Source: Diphasiastrum complanatum (Eukaryota > Streptophyta > Lycopodiopsida > Lycopodiales > Lycopodiaceae). Taken from it: DNA of 64,000 nt. The notes under the pieces are model-generated. The model had not been told where the DNA came from and did not search any database. It saw only the letters and a program-made list of their open reading frames with translations. Every line of letters begins with the position of its first letter. The first letter of the stretch is position 1. Positions 35,139 to 45,740 of this stretch are shown one piece after another. The stretch lies in assembly GCA_029204225.1 (NCBI GenBank), contig CM055110.1, positions 41,769,862-41,833,861 of the forward strand, written 5' to 3'. The translations under genes and the position numbers were made by a program.

Positions 35139-36963
35139 TGGCGTCGTTGTCGGGGAGATGAATTTCATCTTTTGCAATATTTCTAAGTGTATTACATCTA
35201 CAAATCTTTCTCATGTAACGCATGCTAAGAACATACTCTAGAGCGTGCACAACGATTAGAAGCATATAGGAAATCTAGATATTTGTATTTGCAGAATTTG
35301 CAAAACTCGCCAGTTATAGCAAGATTAACACTTGAAGCATTTAATGATCTTCTAAATGCTACTACAGCATTTGTAGATTCATTTGAGAAAAGATCCGTTG
35401 AAACACCAAGTTCTACAGATTCATCTGAATCTGATTCGTCTGATTCCACTTCTGAACCAAGTTCAGAATCAAAATCTTCTTCATCAGAACCATCATCTGA
35501 GCGTAGTCTAGATCCTGATCCTCCAAGTCCTCCAAGTTCACCTAGTTCACCACCACCTGATAATATGGCTTACCCAGCACAACCCACATCTACAAAAATC
35601 AAATACGATTTCTTTAAGGGATCATCATCTGAAGATGTGGATAGTTATTTGTCGCAATTTGAATCCATTACCATAACAAATAAAGAACATACGGACGAGA
35701 AGAATTTTGCTAAGTCTTCTGCAGAAGCAGACTAGGATTTGGTACAGTCAATTAGTACCTAAAACGGTTAATACGTGGAACGCTTTAGAAGCAGCATTCC
35801 TTAAACAGTTTAGGGAGATAGGATATTCCACTAGATTGTTGGCTTGGCTTAATTCTGTTGAGAAAAAGTTGAAGGAATCACGTAGAAAGTCAACCCGAAA
35901 TTCAGGTAGTAATCAATGGATGCATCTTAGATAGTGTACCCATAGATTTTGGATCTAGCGTAAACATAATGACTGAAGAAACCACATATGAGTTAGGCAT
36001 TCATCATAGAATAGCACCCATCTTAAAACATTAAGATTAGCTGATGCAACTAGAAGATCACCAAAAAAAGAATTGTCCCAAGTTATAGTTTATATTGGAG
36101 ACCATAAGTTTCTTATGGATTTTATAATATTAAGAACTACAAGACAATCGTCATATAAAGTGCTATTAGGACGACCATGGCTCTACCAGGTCGATGTTTT
36201 AGACGCACTAGAGAAAACATTGAGAAGATGTCAAGAGACATCTCTTAAATTGCATCCAGCCAAGTGTTACTTCGGGATGAGAGAAGGCATCCTGTTAGGA
36301 CATAAAATTTCGAAGGACGATATACAAGCCGACATCGAAAAAGTGAAAATGATTCTAGAGTTATTAGAACCAACTAATCTACGAGAGCTTAGAGGTTTTC
36401 TAGGACACGTAGGTTATTATCGTAGGATAATTAATGATTATGCCATAATAGTAACTCCTTTAACAAGTTTATTAAAAAAGTTTGTTGAGTACCATTGGTC
36501 ACAGGACCATTAGCAAGCTTTTGATCAATTGAAACAGTCATTAGCAGAAACCACGGGAGTTAGACCTCCAAATTGGGCTAAAAAGTTCCATGTATATGTA
36601 GATACGTCATCGTTTGCAATAGGTGTAGTGCTTAGTCAGAAAGATGACCAAAATGTAGATTCTCCAATTTATTATGCGGGTAGGAAACTCGCTGCATCAG
36701 AAAAGAACTATTCCACTACAGAGCGAGAAGCACTAGGAATGATTTATTCAGTAGAGAAATTTAGACATTATCTTTTAAGATACCCTTTCGTTTTTCACGT
36801 AGATCACTACGCATTGAAACATTTAGTGATTGATCTTTCGGGTAGAATAGCTAGATGGGTATTATTATTAGATGAGTTTAATTATGAAGTAGAATTAAGA
36901 AGAGGCAAGGATCATCAAAATGCTAGATTTCGCAGGCTTGCTCATAGATCTGAAAGAATCTGA
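35139..36963 (+). mobile_element. Ty3/gypsy remnant: Gag, protease scrap, deleted RT, RNase H
   Basis: After the TTTGGCGTCGTTGTCGGGG motif, Gag runs to about 35935 (AYRKSRYLYLQNLQNS, an acidic Ser/Pro-rich stretch, KIKYDFFKGSSSEDVDSYLSQF, then TRIWYSQL...AAFLKQFREIGYS) with one frameshift near 35715. A protease core with VPIDFGSSVNIMTEE (Phe for Ser in D-S-G) follows near 35935-35980. The open frame 36073-36513 joins LLGRPWLYQVD to the RT thumb (LHPAKCYFGMREGILLGHKIS...GFLGHVGYYRRI), so most of the RT palm including YxDD is deleted. RNase H (36529-36963) retains YVDTSSFAIG, STTEREALG and HVDHYALK with all acids. Integrase is absent. Confidence 0.87.
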
Positions 36964-37328
36964 TAGGATCTGACGACCCATCATATTTAGATATTTCCAT
37001 TCGTGGTGCCCTCCGGACTACTTGCAATGGTTTGACAGGTATAGGTTGACCCCTTGGATCCATTGGTGTTGGTTCTGATTTTGCCTCAATATGTAGCTAC
37101 TACTCTAGGAAGATTTGGTGCTTGATTTACTGTTCTTCTCGCATCTGGATCTCAGATTCATTCTACAGTAGGGTCCAAGGCTGTTGAATCTTGTTGGTAC
37201 AGTGGAATGCAATCTGGATCTTAGGAAATCAGATCAATTTAATAGGCCGATAGTGTGATTTTAGGCCTCTTATGGTGGTTTTTCCTTGATAGCTTTTTTA
37301 TCCTTGCTCCGATATTGGCCTGAGATTT
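36964..37328 (-). pseudogene. Gypsy Gag N-terminal fragment, interrupted by the LARD
   Basis: On the minus strand ATG (about 37066) gives MDPRGQPIPVKPLQVV and continues to MEISKYDGSSDPI, the YDGxxDP block that opens many plant gypsy Gag proteins. The frame then meets the end of the plus-strand gypsy remnant at 36963. Upstream leader sequence continues to 37328 and, after the LARD insertion, resumes at 41968. The match is short, hence the modest confidence. Confidence 0.4.
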
Positions 37329-37333
37329 TCACA

Positions 37334-38019
37334 TGTTGGATCTTCGGCATCCACACTGGCTATGGCTCCAACTAGCTTGACTATGGCAATCTCCCAACTA
37401 GTCTACGCTATGGCTTCTGATGGGCAAGATCCACTCTTCTCTCTTTTCTCTCCTTAATTTCTAACAAATGATGGCTTAATCTAAACGATAAGACCCTAAA
37501 CTAAATCTTATCCTCTAAGACTTACCCTACTAGAGAATGGAGGGCCTAGATTAACTTAACCTGTTGCCAGATGAATAATATACAATACAATGTGAAGTAA
37601 CACAGTACATGAAACCACACAAGAGAGCACTCAAAGAGAAAGATAGGCCTGTATTGCAAATGAGGTTCTTCTCGAAAATGGACTCTTCCACTCCTATTTA
37701 TACTTGGAGTGGTGGTGACTTACAGAAATGCACTGTGGGACAAGTAAGCCACATAGACTAACTTAATTTGAATCACACTAGTGCCATGGGACAAACCTCT
37801 AATAGGCCTTTGTGACTAACTTTTACTTAACTTGAAGTTACATATCTATGTGCAGTGCCCATGGCAATTTAAACTTAATAACTTAATAACTTAAGCCAGT
37901 ACAAATACCGTAAAAGCCTAAACTTGCTGGGCAAGTTCTACGTTTAAATCCTATCCTGCTTGTATTTTTTAAAATGTTCCGCAGGATGGCTAGAATTTTC
38001 CTTGGAATATCAGCCTACA
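37334..38019 (-). repeat. 3' LTR of the LARD-like element (686 bp)
   Basis: It retains a minus-strand TATA box, TATAAATAG, at 37694-37702. Relative to the other LTR it lacks a ~70-bp stretch near its minus-strand end and has a different 30-bp segment there (about 37370-37420). Elsewhere the two are highly similar. Confidence 0.9.
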
Positions 38020-38035
38020 TTATCCCCTCCGTTAA
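38020..38035 (-). other. Polypurine tract of the LARD-like element
   Basis: The minus strand reads TTAACGGAGGGGATAA immediately 5' of the 3' LTR, the expected plus-strand primer site. Confidence 0.85.
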
Positions 38036-41000
38036 GAACTTGGCGGTCCCATGCCAAGTGCAATGTTAAGACAGGCTCCTTATGGTGCTGGAGGAGTCAA
38101 AGTCGGTGCAACTTGTAGATGTGGAACTTTTTGTAAAGTGTTGCTCCGTAGGAGATGAATCTTTGAAGAAGTATGAGTGTCTCCAGAAGATTTGAATTGA
38201 AGCAGAGTGGAGTTGGCTCGTTGATGACTTGCTTCCAATTGCTCATGCAAATGATTCAACGGATGATGTACACGAGCTTAGTATTTCTTGAGACATGATG
38301 TGAATGCCACACAAGGGGTTACTGAACGGCAGTGAGATGAAGATGGAGTGGGTGTGATAGAGGGTGTTGAAATCTTGGAAGTGGTGAAGGTGGATATATG
38401 GAAGTGGCTGGATGGATCAAAATTCCTTTACTCATTATTGGTCTTTTGATAGCAGCAGAGGTTTCCCATTTGACGTTTCTTACAACTGTTTAAATTCTTC
38501 ACAGAGTTCAAGAACTCTTCAAGCGGTCGCGAATGTATAGAGGCGTGTATGGCCTTGTTTTTTTTTTTTTTTTTTTGAATGATCAACAAGCTGTTCGATT
38601 TTTTTTTTTTTTTGATTTAAGACATGGCTCATTATCATTGTTGAGAACCTCTAACATCTTTGAGTTTGTTGCTTCAAGCGTCGCGAACTTTATCAATGGT
38701 ATGCTGCAAATGTCGTAGATTTGTCTGCTTCACGAAGTACTGTAGTTGACAAACTAGAGCAGTGCAAATTGATCCATCGGGGGGGAATGAAGACTTGAGA
38801 CAAGGATGGGGGAAGTGAGATGAAGCTGCAAGATGTAGTATATGGTGGAACATGAGAGAATGAATGGATGGATAAAAGGAATGAGATGGGTCTTGTGTGG
38901 ATTTGCATATCTGTCCATAATATAACCAATGCTCTTTGTACAATTCTCCACGGAATCATCATGCGTCTTTGAACGCTTTGTCATTGGGGTTGTGCGCTCG
39001 TAGCTTCAATCTCTGATTGACTTGAGATTTCTTCAGTTTACGTAGGCCTATGGGATGTCGCTCACTGATGACTTGTGCTTTTTTGTGGCCTCCGCAGATG
39101 ATTGAATGGATGATGTACAACAGCGGTAATATGGGCGACCACTGCTCAATGTACATTTTCCAAATGAAGCATTGTTGTTGATGGTAATTGTGAATATGTA
39201 CAAGCCTAAGTATAAAGATATCTCACAGTTTCACTTTTGGCGGTGACAGATATCATTTTCACGCTTGGATTGATGATGCGAAGTTTTCAAGTTTTGATTT
39301 TTTGAGATGTCTCGCGTAAAAAAAATGACTGGTGGACGGAAACGGATGACTCGCACAGAAGATGGCGCGTAAAAAAATGACTCGTGAACGAAAACAGATG
39401 ACTCGCACAAGACTCGTGCAAAAAAATCACTCGTGGACGGAAACAGATGACTCGCACAGGACTCGCGCAAAAAATGACTCGTGGATGGAAACGGACTTAC
39501 TCGCACAGACAGGGTGGAAGATGACTTGCATGTGGGAGCTGGCGTACTTGCACATGACTCAAAAGGTGACAAAAGAACTGTAAATGGCTATGAACACTAA
39601 TGAAAAACGTGTAGTGAAAATCAGTCAGAAACCCACTGAAAATGACTGAAAAAATGGCTAGAAACAATTGAATTATAGATGGCAAACACGCTAAAACCTG
39701 AAAAACAGTAAGAAAATCTTATAAAACCGCTGAAGTCGAAAAATAGCCGAAAATAACGTGGAACAGGTCTGAAAAATGTCTGAAAAACGCTGAAAAACAG
39801 CTGAGGTACTTAAGAAAAACAAAAAATATTTTGCTACCAGCTGTAGCTACAGCAGCCCGCTCCCCGCACCCTGCTCCTTCAGCCTTCTGAAAAATAGCAA
39901 ATGAAAACGCTCAAAAATAGCAGGCTCCTTCTAACAACTCTGTTACCCTGCTCACCCTTGCTAGATGACTGAAAACGAGCTACAGATACAAACGAATGGA
40001 TGAACGAGCTGTAGATGATTGAAAAACGAGCAGATGGGCCTTGATCTTCCTTTTCATGGGACAAGCTAGGGCAGAAAAACGAGTTTCAAACAGCTGACAT
40101 GCAAATGGACGAACTATCAAATGTAAGCAGATGAACTAACAGATGAATGAATGAACTGAAAACCGCTGACATGCAGATCACTAGAAGGGCCCGTGGACAG
40201 ATAATACACCTCTACAGATGTTTATGCATGCTTCTAACCTTCTGATGGCATCTGCGAACGGCTGAAAATGCTTGCAAACAGCGGAAAACAGCTGAAAAAG
40301 AGAGACTCAGAAATGAGGTGTGTGCACAAAAAGGAGGGCGTCTGATGGGCGATGGAAGTCACGCTGGTCTGATGGACGGTCTGACGGACGCTGGAGGTCA
40401 CGCTGGTCTGATGGACGATCTGATGGACACTGGAGGTCTGATAGCTCACTGCTCGTTGTGTGAGAAGATAGTTCGCTGCTTGTTGTGTGAGAAACCAGGC
40501 TCAGAAACGTTCTATAGAGAAACGAGGCTCAGAAACAAGGTGTATGCACAAAAAGGAGGACGTCTGATGGGCGCTGGAGGTCGTGCTGAGGGCGCAGCTG
40601 TCTGTCTGATGGGTACTGGAGGTCGTTCTTGAGGGCGCAGCTGTCTGAATCAGGTGAACGCAGGTAGCTCAGAGGTGCAGGCAGCTGTCTGAATCAGGTG
40701 AATGCAGGCAGCTCCAAATCAAATGCAGCTCAGAGGGAGGTGAAACGTAGCTCCAAAACGCAGCTCTGAATGGTGAAAACGAGGTGAAAACGAGATGTAG
40801 GTGCGATGGTGGGCTGGCTCAAACAGTGCGATGTCTGATCTGCCGGGTTGCTGGAACTTCAATGGACATGAAAGAGTAGCCCGTGAACAGATGAACGGTT
40901 TCAGAGGAGTGACTTCTCAAAACGCGGCTGATAGCGTCTGTCTCGGGGGACATTTCTACAATAGATAACGTATTCCGCCAGCGAGCAGCAAGCCATCCAT

Positions 41001-41260
41001 TATGCTGCATTAGATTTCTAGAGCAGTTCAAACTTTGAAGATCTATCTATCCGTGACACGAATCATGGCACTCCCTTTGAAACCTGAGAAGCTAAGCATG
41101 GCGCTCGCGAATAACAAGCAAAAAGAATGTTAAAAACAAGTAAGAAGAAGGCACAAAGGATACGAAAAAAAACAAGCAAGAACTAAAAAGATTAGCTAGA
41201 AACATAGAACAAGCCAAAACAAATGAAGAAAAGCTAGAAACGTAGAGAGAGCGAGAAAAA
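38036..41260 (-). other. LARD internal region: non-coding, repeat-rich
   Basis: Poly-T runs (38560-38615) and a tract of ~55-bp repeats containing GACTCG(T/C)GxAAAAAATGACTCG (39310-39500) are present. GCTGAAAAACG words recur over 39580-40290. A longer unit with GGTGT(A/G)TGCACAAAAAGGAGG and CTGATGGGCG recurs at about 40318 and 40539, with CTGATGGAC...CTGGAGGTC copies between. Open frames are short and follow these repeats. No retroviral domain was seen. Confidence 0.65.
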
Positions 41261-41278
41261 GAGTGGCAACGGCGCCAA
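41261..41278 (-). other. Primer-site region of the LARD-like element
   Basis: The minus strand reads TTGGCGCCGTTGCCACTC directly after the 5' LTR. The same TGGCGCCGTTG core follows the gypsy LTRs at 26892 and, in variant form, at 32518 and 35141, which suggests a gypsy partner. Confidence 0.8.
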
Positions 41279-41962
41279 TGTTGGATCTTCGGCATCCACA
41301 TCGGCTATGGCTCCAACTAGCTTGACTAGTCTACACTATGGCTTTTCCAACTAGCTTGGATATGGATGCAAGAAAGACAGTCATGAGCATGGTGGTGAGT
41401 ATTTTGATGGGCAAGATCCACTCTTCTCTCTTTTCTCCTTAATTTCTAACAAATGACGGCTTAACCTAAAAGATAAAACCCTAAACTAAATCTCATCCTC
41501 TAAGGCTTACCCTACTAAAGAATGGAGGGCCTAGATTAACTTAACCTGTTGCCAGATGAATAATATACAATACAATGTGAAGTAACACAGTACATGAAAC
41601 CACACAAGGGAGAACACTCAGAGAGAAAGATAGGCATTTATTGCAAATGAAGTGGTGGTCACTTACAGAAATGCACTGTGGGACAAGTAAGCCACATAGA
41701 CTAACTGAACTTTGAATCACACTGGTGCCATGGGACAAACCCCCAATAGGCCTTTGTGACTAACTTTTACTTAATTTGAAATTACGTATCTATGTGCAGT
41801 GCCCATGGCAATTTAAACTTAAAACTTAATAACTTAAGCCAGTACGGATACCGTAAAAGCCTAAACTTGCTGGGCAAGTTCTACGTTTAAATCCTATCAT
41901 GCTTGTATTTTTTAAGATGTTCTGCAGGATGGCTAGAATATTCCTTGGAATATCAGCCTACA
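41279..41962 (-). repeat. 5' LTR of the LARD-like element (684 bp), TATA segment deleted
   Basis: It aligns with 37334-38019. A ~46-bp segment that includes the TATA box in the other LTR is missing near 41649-41655 (GCAAATGAAGTGGTGG). It carries the ~70-bp ATGGATGCAAGAAAGACAG-containing stretch that the 3' LTR lacks. Confidence 0.9.
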
Positions 41963-42199
41963 TCACAGCAGCTGGATTTGGTGTAGATCTAATTACTGAT
42001 CTGATCTGAGAATGTTACATGTGCGAGGGTTGGCTGTGAGAAGGTCTCTTCACTAATTTTTAGTCAAAAAAATTGATTTTTCAAGAATTACCATGACGTA
42101 ACTCTTGTAGGGTTTACAGGAGCTGTATCTGGTATGGATCTAGCTCTAAAAATCTCTGCGAAGGTTAACTCTTGTAGGAAGTAAAAATTTCACTGTTTG

Positions 42200-43307
42200 T
42201 GAAGAAACAAAATGTTTCAATTGCCAAAGCTTTGCTAGCTTTCCACCTTAATTTTGACACAGAAGACACTCGAAGCCAAAATGTTCGCGAACAATTTCGC
42301 GACACACGACACAAAATTGTTTCGCGACACAAAAACATTCGTCCTCCACAAAAAAGACCAAGAAGGTTACAAACATTTGATCTGATATTGTGACATCAGC
42401 AGAAGTACTTTAGGACGTGAGTAATCTGCCACTCTTGTAATCCATGGTTAGTTATAGATATTTAATCTTTCTGATCAGGGAAGTTACACGACGCGACACG
42501 AAAAAGTTCGTGAACTATATACTTTTTAATTGATGCATAAAACTGTAAGACGAAAATATACATAATACATGTTCGCCTGTGAGCGAGACAATCTTGTAAG
42601 AGGATCAGCAGATCCAGAAGTCCGCTAATAAGCGAGACACTATTCGTGAGAGAATTGTATTTCTCTCACGCGAATGCGTGTGGATATGTCACGCAGTGCT
42701 TGAAATCAGAAGACCAATAGATAATATTGTAGCTGTTATGCGTATACTATTCTGAATGATTGTATGATCTCAAATGAATATTTGTCTGCTACTATTCGTG
42801 TATCTCATTTACTTGTTTATTCAATTTTGTACATTGGTTTGATTTTGTTGAATGCTATATTAATCTATAACATAGATCAGCAGTGTCTGTCTACATTCTG
42901 GAGAATTGTAGGAATGATATAGCCGATAGTGACCAACGATCATATCTGAATTCCACACGAACTGATTTTGTTTGCAAATGTGATCGCTTTGTGTTTCGTT
43001 TCGTTTCGCTTCGCGATCACTTGGCTTTCAGCATAAATCAATTTCAGAGCTCATTCAAGTTTCATTTCGTCTCGCTTCGCTTCACTTCGTCTAGTTTCAT
43101 TTCGTTTCGTTACAAAGCTTGATTGATTTTTTTCATGAATTGTTCTCGTTTCGTTATAGAGCTTGATTGATTTTTTCGCGAATTCTTCTTGAGCAGAAAT
43201 TATTCGTGATCAGAACAATTTCGCAAATAATTTCGCGAATCGTTCGAGAAACTCCCATCAGTTCGTCACCAAAATTTTACTGGAATTTCAATTTGCATTT
43301 TCCATCA
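42200..43307 (+). repeat. Copia 5' LTR (1108 bp), same family as 27802-28919 but inverted
   Basis: It starts TGAAGAAACAAAATG and ends TTTCCATCA, directly before a primer-binding site, so it acts as a 5' LTR on the plus strand. It has (TTCGT)n-like runs near 42998-43010 and 43060-43110 and repeated TTCGCGAA words. The 5 bp before it (GTTTG) have no partner because the element's other end is missing. Confidence 0.87.
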
Positions 43308-43308
43308 G

Positions 43309-43321
43309 TGGTATCAGAGCC
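43309..43321 (+). other. Primer-binding site, initiator tRNA-Met type
   Basis: TGGTATCAGAGCC lies one base after the LTR end, complementary to plant initiator tRNA-Met. Confidence 0.9.
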
Positions 43322-43415
43322 TGTCATAGTCTGACATGGCCGAAAAGCTATCAGATCCAGGAGGCTAAGCATTCAAATAAGGAACCATAAACAAGTGAGA
43401 ATACAATTCACAGCA

Positions 43416-43484
43416 ATGGCTTCAATAAGCAGCATACAATCCAAGATCTGTACAGTCCTCGATTCATCAGGATCTAACTTCCTA
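43416..43484 (+). pseudogene. Copia Gag start, cut by Helentron sequence
   Basis: ATG at 43416 gives MASISSIQSKICTVLDSSG and then NFLAWLA, the beginning of a copia Gag. At about 43478-43486 the frame passes into the Helentron coding sequence. Only about 23 codons remain. The rest of the element was not found downstream. Confidence 0.65.
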
Positions 43485-45740
43485 GCATGGCTTGCAAAAA
43501 AAATGGTCATTCTATTTGTCGATTCCACTTTCCGAAACCTCCCATGAGAAAAACAATTATATTGATGCCTTTACAAAAACAATTTGCAAAAGAATTTAAA
43601 GTGTTACAAGACATATCACATTCGATAAACAAACACTTGCAACACATGGAACTAGGAATGGATATGTCATTCGACAAATTTCTAACACTGTTTCAATTGA
43701 ACGAACAAACCTATTTACATGCAATTCGATCAACAATTCAACAACCAACATTGTTTTTAAAACGCGAACCTCGAGACATTAGAACAAACAATTTCTATCA
43801 AACACTTGCACGTCTCTGGCAAGCCAACACTGATATACAATATATCTTAGAACCATACGCTGCTGCAAGTTATTGTACATCATATTTGACAAAAATGGAT
43901 AATACAATAACTGCGGCTCTACATGAAATTATAAAAAATAATATACAAAATCCTACCAATGACTGTGACCGAAGAAGAAAACTAGGAAACTCATTTTTGA
44001 ATGCACAACAAATGCCAGCTCAATTGGCAGCTTTCATTACGCTATCGATTCCATTGCAGCACCTTTCGAGAATAGTTATATTCATTAATACATGCACATA
44101 AGATAATCGCACATTTGTTTTGAAACCAAAACATGTTTTACAAAACATGGATCCTGAATCTACAGAAGTAAAAAGTGCATCTATCATAGACAAATACAAT
44201 AACATACCAACAAATTTAGAAGATTTATGTTTAGCTGATATCAAATCCAAGTACAAGATAACGAGTAGTAAATTCACCCGTACAAAAAAAGATTCTATCA
44301 TACGCCATGTCAAATTCAACAAACATAGAGACTTTGATAACTACTATATAGAACAAATAATGTTATATGTGCCATTTCGAACATCTGAAACAACCATCCA
44401 ACTTGAAAAAGAAACTTGGCAACAAACTTACATCAGACTCCAAAAGGAAATTCAAAGAAATTCTAGAAACTATAACCATCTATTTGAAAACCCAACTACA
44501 AATGAAGATCTTTGGGATCAAATAGAACTAAATACTATACTCAATAAAGATACAACCCAATACAACTTCAACACTATAGAAAGAACTGGGATATCAATTG
44601 AACAATATGATCTGCAAAAAGATACGTACCTACCATCTACACAAAAAATGCCTTCACATGCAAAATTAAACCTCACAATACAACCAAACCTTGAAATGCT
44701 TCCAAATGAAACCTATTATGCACAACTCCAAAAAATGAACCAAGAACAGAAGCACATCTTCTATGAATGCATGCATAGAAAAAGACTGAATCCAACAAAA
44801 CCTTTGCATCTCTTCCTAACAGGAGGGAACGGAACTGGCAAGACCTTCACAACACAAATAATTGTCCAAGGACTGATACGACATTACAATCGTCTTATAG
44901 GTATCAACTTAGGGAAACCAAAAGTCCTTCTAACTGCCTTCACAGGAAAAGTTGCATTTAACATAAATGGGACTACTTTGCATTCCGCATTGAATATACC
45001 AATAAACACAAAACATATGGCACCATTGCCTTGTGATAGATTAGACACATTGACAAAAGCATATGAACATCTACAACTGCTTGTCATTGATGAGATATCT
45101 TTGGTTGGAAACCAATTGTTTTGCCAAGCTAATCAACGCTTACGACAAATAAAACATAGACATGATTCATTTTTTGGAAACCTAGACGTTATCATTACTG
45201 GTGACCTTTACCAAGTAGGTCCAGTGTGTGACTCGTGGGTCTTCCAACTTGAAATCCATAGTATCGAATCACTTGCACCCAACTTTTGGCAAGATAAAAT
45301 CCAATGCTATGAAACAAGTAATGCGACAAAAAGACGACCTAATTGTTGTGATCCTTAACTGTTTCAGGAATGAAACACACACAAGCAATGACATAGAACA
45401 GATTAATTATCAATGTTTTCATCACAATCCAATTCCACTAAATATACCACATTTATTTTTCAAGAATGAATTCACAAATAGACATAATAATCATGTTTTT
45501 GAACAAATCAAAGAATGGAATACATCCTTCTTGCAAAAAAAATTCACAACTACTGCATTACGATCAAGACACTCATTGCAAAATGATCTTGCTTTCATGA
45601 GTGGTTTGCATGAGCAAATTAAAATAAAAAAAGGAATCGTAGTTGAATTATGTGCATGACATTGAAGACGGTCTTGTGAACGGTGCAGAAGGCATATTTG
45701 AAAATGCAATGCTACAATGTAACGAACCTGTCATATGGTA
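43484..45740 (+). pseudogene. Helentron-type RepHel: post-HUH region and Pif1 helicase N-terminal half
   Basis: This is part of a rolling-circle transposase. The first residues, CKKNGHSICRFHFPKPPM, are the block that follows the HUH nuclease in Helitron-type proteins; the HUH domain itself is missing. Next come LARLWQANTDIQYILEPYAA and SYLTK, then GNSFLNAQQMPAQLAA, typical RepHel linker blocks. The helicase has Walker A GGNGTGKT (44822-44845), AFTGKVAFNINGTTLHSAL, Walker B LLVIDEIS (about 45077-45100) and GDLYQVGP (45200-45223). Damage is light: one in-frame stop (44099-44101), a frame change near 45310 and another near 45650. The frame ends at NEPVIW (about 45740), where the strand switches. 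The sequence is AT-rich with few G-ending codons. Family assignment is strong. Confidence 0.88.

Larger units (their letters stand above)
37334..41962 (-). mobile_element. Complete non-autonomous LTR retrotransposon (LARD-like)
   Basis: Two direct LTRs (37334-38019 and 41279-41962) enclose 3259 bp. TCACA flanks both outer edges (37329-37333 and 41963-41967), a 5-bp target duplication. On the minus strand the 5' LTR ends GATCCAACA and is followed by TTGGCGCCGTTGCC; the polypurine tract AACGGAGGGGATAA directly precedes the 3' LTR. LTR ends are TGTAGG...CCAACA. No Gag, protease, RT or integrase motif was found in any frame of the internal region, which is instead rich in short repeats. It would depend on enzymes from a gypsy-type partner. 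The host of the insertion is an older gypsy fragment. Confidence 0.9.

Noticed and set aside
42200-42213. LTR start at 42213 (TGTTTC) instead of 42200 (TGAAG)
   Set aside because: The shared 13 bp before 42213 also precede the other LTR, and the 42200 start leaves a clean GAGAGGGAGC polypurine tract in the minus-strand element.
27802-43307. One copia element split by an ~11.5-kb inversion, explaining the oppositely oriented LTRs
   Set aside because: The 5 bp outside the two LTR outer ends (TAGAC at 27797-27801 and GTTTG at 42195-42199) are not reverse complements, as a single split insertion would require. Two separate insertions are simpler.
44020-45087. Minus-strand frames opposite the Helentron helicase
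   Set aside because: They are shadows of the conserved plus-strand helicase frame.
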